Assembly (NCBI GenBank): GCA_963784805.1
Contig: CAWASR010000016.1
Span: 124,001 to 188,000, forward strand
Direction of reading: 5' to 3'
Source of the DNA: Roseiarcus sp963784805
Lineage (GTDB): Bacteria > Pseudomonadota > Alphaproteobacteria > Rhizobiales > Beijerinckiaceae
DNA: 64,000 bases
Below, piece by piece: positions 1 through 6,953 of the stretch. The notes beneath the pieces were generated by a model. That model saw only the letters and a list, made by a program, of their open reading frames with translations. It made no database searches and was not told the DNA's origin. The position numbers and the translations under genes are program-made. Each line of letters begins with the position of its first letter. Within the stretch, counting starts at the first letter, position 1.

Positions 1-1237
<1,237 letters not shown>

Positions 1238-1885
1238 GCCCGAATGTCTCCCGCGAGGGCCGGCGGCCCGGCCCCGACTCATGCGCCGGAGGAAATAGGG
1301 CAGTTCAGTCGATAATGGAAATGGGGGACGAGGGCCGGCTGGCGCGCTGCGGCTGATCCGCAGGATCTCCTGATCGGATATCGAGCGCTTCGCGCCAGCC
1401 GTCGCCGGGCCGCCGATCCAAGCCAGCGGCAATGGAATCCAAGCCCACGGAAGCCGGAGCAAAGCCAGGGGAAGCGGAATCCAAACGATTCCCTTCCGCG
1501 AATTGAGCCTTTTCAAGGGTTTATGCGCGAATCCAAATTGTTTTTTTTCTCCGGCTCCTTATCCCGCCAAACGCGTCCCGCCGTCGCCGGGACAAGCGGC
1601 CCCGGGTTCATCATCAAGGCGATCCTAACACAGGTTCGGCTTTTCAGGAAGGAAATGTCGCCATCGGCGGCGGGCCGTCGGCGCGGGAATGCGTGGACAC
1701 GGGCCATTATACCGAAGCCGTTCGGGTAAGGCGGCGCGCTCAAATGGCGTCGAGAGACGCCCGTCTCACTACGGGCCATGAGCGCCCTTGACAGGGATGA
1801 AGGCTTGGAAAACAAAGCTCGGCGAGAGGTCGACGGCTTGGCCCGCCGGCGGTGAGCACAAGCGAAAGAATTGGGAATTGAATAA
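1238..1885. other. Gene-free 648-bp region between murC and the IS3 element
   Basis: No convincing gene is seen; the short open frames have no family resemblance. It contains three scattered copies of GAATCCAA (near 1434, 1479 and 1530) and a run of eight T at about 1541-1548. An ATG at 1797 opens a frame that is cut by the IS element. If the element and one ATAA copy are removed, this frame runs on to a TGA at 3349-3351, giving about 39 codons; whether it was ever a gene is unknown. The murG gene that normally precedes murC is absent. Confidence 0.5.
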
Positions 1886-1912
1886 TGGACTGGACCCCGA
1901 AGTTGAGACACG
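1886..1912 (+). repeat. IS3 element left inverted repeat (IRL)
   Basis: 27 bp starting TGGACTG and ending TGAGACACG. It matches the reverse complement of 3290-3316 at 22 of 27 positions; the five mismatches are at positions 8, 14, 15, 16 and 18. The bases just outside are ATAA (1882-1885), which recur immediately after the right repeat. Confidence 0.9.
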
Positions 1913-1946
1913 GATAAAAGGGTGACATGGCTTCCAAGGAGGAACC

Positions 1947-2393
1947 ATGTCGGAACCGGGCAAGAGTCCGCGGCAGTATTCGAATGCATACAAGGAGCGC
2001 ATCGTCTTGCGGCTGGAGGCTGGCGAGAGGATGGCGGCGGTGGCCGAGGAGGCGGGGGTCAAGCGCAAGCTGCTTTACGAATGGCGCGACTCCTACCGGG
2101 CGATGGGCGTGGCCGGCTTCAACCGCAAGCGCGGGCCGAAGCCGGGCTGGAAGGAGCGGCGGTCCCTCGAGGGCGACGCGGCGTCCGCGCCTGCGCTCTC
2201 TGCAGACGCCGCCGGGTCCGCCGCGTCGCCCTCGAGGGAGCTGAAGAAGGCCGAGGCGCGGATCGCCGAACTGGAGCGGGTGATCGGCCGTCAACAGGCG
2301 GATCTCCATTTTTTTCACGAAGCCTTGCGGCTTTGGGACGCGACGAGCCCGGACGGCGGCGCGCCCACCTCTACGCGGTCATCGAAAAAATGA
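1947..2393 (+). CDS. IS3-family OrfA (DNA-binding half of the transposase)
   Basis: 148 aa. The N-terminal part (SNAYKERIVLRLEAGERM and onward to YEWRDSYRAMG) is a helix-turn-helix of the IS3/Tnp_1 type that recognises the element ends. The later part, with ELERVIGRQQADLHFFHEAL, is the coiled-coil/leucine-zipper segment typical of OrfA. It ends TCG AAA AAA TGA. The six A (2385-2390) are a plausible slippery site for -1 frameshifting into orfB, and the TGA overlaps the ATG of orfB (2390-2392). The ATG at 1947 follows GGAGGAAC, a good ribosome-binding site. Confidence 0.88.
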   Translation: MSEPGKSPRQYSNAYKERIVLRLEAGERMAAVAEEAGVKRKLLYEWRDSYRAMGVAGFNRKRGPKPGWKERRSLEGDAASAPALSADAAGSAASPSRELKKAEARIAELERVIGRQQADLHFFHEALRLWDATSPDGGAPTSTRSSKK

Positions 2394-3289
2394 TCGCGCT
2401 CGAGTCGCAAGGCTTCTCCCAGGACGACGCCAACATCCTGCGCCTGTGCGGGTTGGGCGGCGTTTCGCGCGCCGGCTATTACCGCCATTTCGGTCCGCAT
2501 GCGCCGGCGCGCGAGGACGCGGACCTGCGCGATCTGATCCAGCGCGCGGCGCTCAGCCATCGCCATTACGGCTATCGGCGCATCGCCCAGGAGTTGCGCC
2601 GGCAGGGCCTGATCGTCAACGCCAAGCGCGTGCTCAGGTTGATGCGCGCGGACAATCTGCTCTGCCTTCGCGCCAGGCCCTTTGTTCCGCGCACGAGCGA
2701 CAGCCGGCACGGCTTCGCGATCCGGCCGAACCTCGCGCGCGGCTGCCGTCCGACCGGCCTCGACCAGCTCTGGGTCGCCGACATCACTTATGTCCGGCTG
2801 GCCGAGGACTTCGTCTATCTGGCCGTCGTCATCGACGCGTTCTCGCGCAAAGTGGTGGGCTGGGCGCTCGCCAACAATCTCGAGGCCTCGCTTGCGCTGC
2901 AAGCGCTCGACCAGGCCTTGGCCGCGCGAAATCCCGCGCCCAACAGCCTCATTCATCATTCCGATCGCGGCGTGCAATACGCCTGCACGGACTATGTCGA
3001 GCGGCTGGAGGCGCGAAGGGTCGTCATCAGCATGAGCCGGCCGGGCAACCCTTATGACAACGCCAAGGCGGAGAGCTTCATGAAGACGTTGAAAACCGAG
3101 GAGGTGAACGGAAAGGCCTACGCCAACATCGAAGACGCCCGCCGGCAGATCGGCGACTTCATCGACACAGTCTACAATCGTCAGCGCCTGCACTCAGCGC
3201 TTGACTACAAACCCCCGGTCGAGTTCGAAGCCGAACTGCGGTCGGTCGCGCCAAACCTAAACCAGGACGAAGCGACGTCACTCAATTAA
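2390..3289 (+). CDS. IS3-family OrfB (DDE integrase-like transposase)
   Basis: 299 aa from ATG 2390, or the C-terminal half of an OrfAB frameshift product. It has the HTH_21 segment (HYGYRRIAQELRRQG) followed by the rve integrase core. The DDE residues are visible: D in LWVADITY, D in LIHHSDRGVQY, and E in NAKAESFMKTLK. It ends YNRQRLHSALDYKPP, the standard IS3 C-terminal motif. The frame is -1 to orfA, with an ATGA overlap and an A6 run just upstream, so it may be made by coupling, by slippage, or both. It is intact and should supply the catalytic strand-transfer activity of the element. Confidence 0.92.
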   Translation: MIALESQGFSQDDANILRLCGLGGVSRAGYYRHFGPHAPAREDADLRDLIQRAALSHRHYGYRRIAQELRRQGLIVNAKRVLRLMRADNLLCLRARPFVPRTSDSRHGFAIRPNLARGCRPTGLDQLWVADITYVRLAEDFVYLAVVIDAFSRKVVGWALANNLEASLALQALDQALAARNPAPNSLIHHSDRGVQYACTDYVERLEARRVVISMSRPGNPYDNAKAESFMKTLKTEEVNGKAYANIEDARRQIGDFIDTVYNRQRLHSALDYKPPVEFEAELRSVAPNLNQDEATSLN

Positions 3290-3316
3290 CGTGTCTCACC
3301 GATGGGGTGCAGTCCA
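3290..3316 (-). repeat. IS3 element right inverted repeat (IRR)
   Basis: 27 bp that, read on the minus strand, start TGGACTG and end TGAGACACG like the left end. The repeat begins one base after the orfB stop codon (3287-3289), so the gene runs right up to the terminal repeat. It is followed by the target duplication ATAA at 3317-3320. Confidence 0.9.
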
Positions 3317-3453
3317 ATAAGCTGTCACGGCAATTTCGCGCGCTGGCATGAAAGCTACGGCGCTCTGTGCCTGGACGATGCGCCGCTGTCGGTCGTGCTG
3401 CCGCTCGCCGTGGCCGCGGACGCGCTGGCTGGAGACGCGGGCGCAGCCGTCGA

Positions 3454-3792
3454 TCATTTTGCCAACTCAGCCTCCACGACGGCGCGAAGGGGCGGCAAGG
3501 CAAACTTCACCGTGTCCCAAACGTAGTTGGCCGCCACGTCCTCGTAGTCATGCCGATACACGTTGCCTGCGCCGGCCATGCGCTTCCACTCGATCGACGG
3601 ATGCCGGTCCTTCAACGAGGAGGGCAAACGGCGCGAGGCCTCGGAAATGATCTCAAGGCAACGTGTAACCGCATAGACCGTGCGGAGATCATTACAAAAC
3701 GCCGCCGCGTCCAGTCCCGCGACAAAGGCCTCAGCAAGGTCAATGTGATAACGAATGTCGCGAAGCGGCGCTTCGGCTGAATCAGAAGGCAT
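3454..3792 (-). CDS. hepT: HepT-like HEPN-domain (DUF86) toxin, variant active site
   Basis: 112 aa. An all-helical DUF86/HEPN protein, the toxin (or tRNA/RNA-processing) half of HEPN/MNT toxin-antitoxin pairs. Family features are RDIRYHIDLAEAFVAG at the N-terminus, TRCLEIISEASRRLP in the middle and the active-site segment AGAGNVYRHDYEDV. In the canonical RX4HXY motif an Arg lies five residues before the His; here that position is Gly (GNVYRHDY), with an Arg immediately before the His. The ATG at 3792 is preferred over one at 3825 because it overlaps the 3' end of the MNT gene by 11 bp, typical for this pair. It lies among insertion-sequence debris, which suggests acquisition by transfer. Confidence 0.85.
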   Translation of the reverse strand: MPSDSAEAPLRDIRYHIDLAEAFVAGLDAAAFCNDLRTVYAVTRCLEIISEASRRLPSSLKDRHPSIEWKRMAGAGNVYRHDYEDVAANYVWDTVKFALPPLRAVVEAELAK

Positions 3793-4081
3793 AGACAGCG
3801 TCAGCCGTCGCGGCAGGACGGACATAGGGTTTCAGACCGTCGCGGCTCACAACGTCAACGTGGCCTTCGAATAAACTCGCGATATACTCCTTCAGCCCGA
3901 CGTAGTCGTAGACCGTGATATGGGCAGCCGGATCGACCACAATCATGATGTCGGTGTCGCTGTCGGCCCGGTTATCCCCACGTGCGCGCGAACCGAACAA
4001 GGCAACGTGAGTCACCCCCCGCTCGCGCAAGGCGCGCTCGTTTTCGCGGAGCCGGTCAAGGATTTCCTGCTTATTCATCAT
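3782..4081 (-). CDS. mntA: MNT-type minimal nucleotidyltransferase antitoxin (MntA-like)
   Basis: 99 aa. A minimal nucleotidyltransferase with the signature GSRARGDNRADSDTDIMIVV, which supplies the GS motif and the two metal-binding Asp residues; FEGHVDVV gives the third. In characterised HEPN/MNT systems this protein neutralises HepT by adding AMP residues near the HEPN active site. ATG ATG codons at 4081 and 4078 are both possible starts; no strong Shine-Dalgarno is visible, but TATGATAAT lies just upstream and may be a -10 box of a nearly leaderless mRNA. The gene precedes and overlaps hepT, so the two form one operon. Confidence 0.87.
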   Translation of the reverse strand: MMNKQEILDRLRENERALRERGVTHVALFGSRARGDNRADSDTDIMIVVDPAAHITVYDYVGLKEYIASLFEGHVDVVSRDGLKPYVRPAATADAVYAF

Positions 4082-4136
4082 ATTATCATACCACAAAAAC
4101 CGCCGGAATCCGACGGGCAAGTTAGGGTTCATATAT

Positions 4137-4242
4137 GGTTACGGTGACAGTGCAATTTACTAACCGTGCCGCTCGACACCTGCGGTGAGCCGAGCAGACC
4201 CGGTCGAATTGGAGGGTCAAAATGTGCACTGTCACCGTTACC
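4137..4242. repeat. 106-bp segment bounded by 18-bp inverted repeats, abutting a truncated IS110 gene
   Basis: The left arm 4137-4154 (GGTTACGGTGACAGTGCA) is the reverse complement, with one mismatch, of the right arm 4225-4242. The roughly 70 bp between the arms carries no gene. The right arm lies exactly where the IS110 transposase frame loses similarity (about 4243). This could be the residue of a small mobile element, a solo pair of insertion-sequence ends, or the palindromic target of the IS110 element. Confidence 0.6.
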
Positions 4243-4469
4243 GCCAGTTTGATCAACTCGCGCGCCCAATGATGGGCCGACCCGCACGCCTCCAGACCGA
4301 CCAGGCATTTGGGCAGGCCCGAGAAGAACGCCAGCAACTTGTCGCGCTTGACCGACTTGTTGAAGACGACCCTGCCCGCGACATCCACGCCGTGGACCTG
4401 GAAGACGTGCTTGGCCAGATCAAGACCAACCCGCGTGACAGACGAGAATTCGGTGATAGATTTTCCCAT
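4243..4469 (-). pseudogene. IS110-family transposase, N-terminal fragment only
   Basis: From ATG 4469, preceded by AAGGAG, the frame encodes about 75 residues of the IS110 DEDD (RuvC-like) domain. It includes the first catalytic Asp in RVGLDLAKHVFQVHG and the segment GLEACGSAHHWARELIKL. Similarity stops at about 4243, where the frame enters the inverted repeat 4225-4242. The rest of the RuvC-like domain and the Transposase_20 C-terminal domain are absent, so the fragment cannot be active. The frame stays open to 4122 but that tail is junk. No further IS110 sequence is visible towards murC, so the missing part was deleted rather than displaced. Confidence 0.85.
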
Positions 4470-4565
4470 GGACGGCGCTCCTTCAAATGGTCGCTCTAAC
4501 GACAACCATTTTGGCACGGTTCAAATCCAGAACCAGATGCCGCGCGGGCGCCGTCCACACCATCA

Positions 4566-4593
4566 CCGTAACCGCCGTAACCGCACCGTAACC
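4566..4593. repeat. Three clustered CCGTAACC octamers
   Basis: CCGTAACC occurs at 4566-4573, 4575-4582 and 4586-4593. The related GGTTACGG occurs at 4137-4144 and CCGTTACC at 4235-4242, in the arms of the nearby inverted repeat. The cluster lies between the IS110 fragment start and the murU stop. IS110 elements often insert in short palindromic repeats, so this may be target or end sequence; that is inference. Confidence 0.45.
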
Positions 4594-4632
4594 CGACGAC
4601 CTCGCTCTTTCCTGCGAAAAAAGCGCCGCGCC

Positions 4633-5357
4633 TCATAGGGTCGAGCGGTCGATCGCTCTCTCGGCTTCGGCGATCGCCTCGGGGCGCCCGATGTGCAGCC
4701 ACAGGCCGTCGAGGCGAACGCCGTAGAGCCGCCCCTGGCCGCCGCGGCGTGAAAAAACGGCGCCAGACGGAAGACCTCCGCCGCTTCGCCGCCGAACAAT
4801 TGCGGTTTGACGATGCCGACGCCGGTATAGACGAAGGGCGCCACCCGGCGCGGCTCGCGCGAGGCCAGCCGTCCGTCGGGCGCCATGGTGAAATCCCCGG
4901 GCCAGTCGACGCCGACCGCGCCGGCGCCCACGGCGACCAGCAGCGCGATGTCCATGGCCTCGGGATCGAAGGCCTCGGCAAGCCGCGCGATGTTCGAACG
5001 CGGCCCTTCGATCCAGAAAGCGTCGGTGTTGCAGATCAGGAAAGGATCGTCGCCGAGGACCGGCAGGACGCGCTTGACGCCGCCGCCCTGGTCGAGGAGT
5101 TTCGACCGTTCGTCCGAGATCAGGATCCTGGGAGATTTGCGACCGGCCAGATGCGCCTCGATCTGGTCGGCGAGCCAGTGGACGTTGACGATCGCCCGTT
5201 CGACTCCATTGTCGGCCAGCCGGTCGAGACAATAATCGATCACGGCTTTGCCGCCGACCCGGATGAGCGGCTTTGGCAGCGTATCGGTGATCGGCCGCAT
5301 GCGCATCCCCAACCCCGCGGCGAACACCATGGCGGTTTTCGGAATTGGCGCGCTCAT
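4633..5357 (-). CDS. murU: MurU-like sugar-1-phosphate nucleotidyltransferase, with a one-base frameshift near the 3' end
   Basis: About 241 aa after correction. It is a nucleotidyltransferase of the MurU/mannose-1-phosphate guanylyltransferase type. The N-terminus MVFAAGLGMRMRPITDTLPK holds the GxGxRxxP loop, and CNTDAFW the metal-binding Asp. Paired with the AmgK-like kinase immediately upstream, the likely role is UDP-MurNAc formation in peptidoglycan recycling. The frame opened at ATG 5357 is good to about 4735. The family C-terminus (GVRLDGLWLHIGRPEAIAEA, stop 4633-4635) then continues in another frame. Adding one C to the C4 run at 4732-4735 restores a single frame, so this is either an assembly indel or a recent mutation. 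Confidence 0.82.
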
Positions 5358-5381
5358 CGTCGGGGCTGCAAAGGTCGGACT

Positions 5382-6947
5382 TCAGGGTTCGGAAGCGGCG
5401 GGAGGGGCGCCCAGAGCCCGCGGCAAATGGTTCCGATACCAGTTGGCGAGCGGCGCGAGCGACGGGTGCGCGAGATTCTTGGCGAGGGCCCGTTCGCTGC
5501 GCGGCAAGTGGCCGAGATAGAGAGGCTTGCCGTCGCGTTTGTCCAGCCGGGCGAAGAGGCCGAGGATTTTGGTCGCGCGCTGCGCGCCCATCGCGGCATA
5601 GGCGGCCGCGAAGCTTTCCGCGTCGAACCCGGGATCGGCGGCCGCGCGGCGTCGCAAATAGAGCGCCGCCAACCGCATTTCGAGATCCTCCGGCACATCG
5701 ACCCGGGCGTCCTGCAGCAGCGAAGCGACGTCATAGGCCGGCGGCCCGATCACCGCGTCCTGAAAGTCGATCAGGCCGATCCTCCTCAAACCCTCCCGAT
5801 CGGCCAGCCAGTGCAGGTTGGGCGAATGAAAGTCGCGCAGCGTCCAGGTCGCAGGCGCGGCCAGGACCGGCGCCAGCAGCTCTCGCCAGATCGAGAGAAA
5901 CTGCATGCGCGCGCCCGAGGGCGTCGCCACTCTCGCGATCGAAGGCGCATACCAGTCGAGCACGAGTTCGACCTCAACCAGCATCGCCTCGACGTCGTAG
6001 ACCGGCACGCGATAGGTTTCCTCGCCCACCGGCAGGCTGTCCGGCAATTCGCGGCCATGCAGATCGGCAAGCAGCGCCACCGCTTCGGCGTAGCGCGCGC
6101 CATCGGGAACGCCGGCGTCGGCGATCGTGGCGGCGCCGAAATCCTCAGTGAGCGCCAGCCCCTCCTCGACGTTGTAGGCGAACAAGGCGGGCGCCGAATA
6201 GCCGAGGCGCCGCAAACCTTCGGCCATGCCGATGAAGGCGCGGATGTCGGGCGAGAGCTTCGCGATCTCCGCGTACGGCTTGCCGAAGCGCAGAGTTGGT
6301 CCGGGAGCGCGGGGCGGCGAAATCATCAGGATCGCCGTCGCGCCGTCGCTCCTGGTCAACCGCTCGTAGGCGCGAATGGAGGCGTCGCCTTGAATGAACT
6401 CCCGCCTCGCGCCGCTCCAGCCGGCGCGCTCCAGCAGCGCGCCGACCCCGAGCGCCCGCGCAAGGCGCCGATTCACCCCGCCACGCCCGCGCAGCGTCAG
6501 CGCGCGAAAATTGGGACCGCGCGCCGGTTCGAAGCGGATGTCCACCTCGAGCCGGTCGGCCGGCAGCGCCTCGGCGATGCGCTCAGGCCATTCCACGATC
6601 GTGATCGCGCCTGATATCGCCTCGTCCCAGCCAAGATTCTCGAGCTCTTGAGCGCCACGCAGACGATAGAAGTCGGCATGGACCACTGGCCCGCGCGGGG
6701 CGTCGTAGATCTGCAGCAACGTGAAGGTCGGGCTTGGCGCTTCGAGAGCCGGCGCCTCGACGAGCGCACGGATAAGCGCGCGCGCGAAGGTGGTCTTGCC
6801 GGCGCCCAAATCTCCGGTCAGCGCAACGAAATCGCCGGGCTCGAGCCAGGCGGCCTGGGCCGCGGCCAGGCTCACGGTCGCCGCTTCGTCCGGCGCCTCC
6901 AGCCGCCAGACTTTCGCGCGCCCCGCCTCTCCGTTGCGATCGCTCAT
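5382..6947 (-). CDS. tsaE: TsaE / AmgK-like phosphotransferase fusion
   Basis: 521 aa. Residues about 20-155 are TsaE, the ATPase of the tRNA t6A37 threonylcarbamoyl machinery, with Walker A GDLGAGKTTF and the Asp/Tyr segment VVHADFYRL. Residues about 160-510 are an aminoglycoside-phosphotransferase-fold kinase like AmgK (MurNAc/GlcNAc anomeric kinase), with catalytic TLRDFHSPNLHWL and metal-binding GLIDFQDAVIG. The fusion occurs elsewhere in Rhizobiales. The gene is 24 bp upstream of the murU-like gene, and AmgK and MurU act consecutively in cell-wall recycling in Pseudomonas, so the two probably form an operon. The AmgK substrate is inferred from context. Confidence 0.9.
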   Translation of the reverse strand: MSDRNGEAGRAKVWRLEAPDEAATVSLAAAQAAWLEPGDFVALTGDLGAGKTTFARALIRALVEAPALEAPSPTFTLLQIYDAPRGPVVHADFYRLRGAQELENLGWDEAISGAITIVEWPERIAEALPADRLEVDIRFEPARGPNFRALTLRGRGGVNRRLARALGVGALLERAGWSGARREFIQGDASIRAYERLTRSDGATAILMISPPRAPGPTLRFGKPYAEIAKLSPDIRAFIGMAEGLRRLGYSAPALFAYNVEEGLALTEDFGAATIADAGVPDGARYAEAVALLADLHGRELPDSLPVGEETYRVPVYDVEAMLVEVELVLDWYAPSIARVATPSGARMQFLSIWRELLAPVLAAPATWTLRDFHSPNLHWLADREGLRRIGLIDFQDAVIGPPAYDVASLLQDARVDVPEDLEMRLAALYLRRRAAADPGFDAESFAAAYAAMGAQRATKILGLFARLDKRDGKPLYLGHLPRSERALAKNLAHPSLAPLANWYRNHLPRALGAPPAASEP

Positions 6948-6953
6948 GAGCGG

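Larger units (their letters stand above)
1886..3316 (+). mobile_element. Complete IS3-family insertion sequence with 4-bp target duplication
   Basis: A 1431-bp element bounded by 27-bp imperfect inverted repeats (22 of 27 positions identical) and flanked by a direct repeat ATAA (1882-1885 and 3317-3320), within the 3-5 bp duplication range of IS3 elements. It carries overlapping orfA and orfB in -1 relative phase, the classical IS3 arrangement producing an OrfAB fusion transposase. Both frames are intact and the ends match well, so the copy looks recent and possibly active. It sits in the patch where both the murC side and the murU side have lost their usual neighbours. Confidence 0.93.

Noticed and set aside
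2307..2316. T7 run in orfA as the frameshift site
   Set aside because: Slippage there would skip the end of orfA too early; the A6 run at the orfA stop fits better, although it cannot be excluded.
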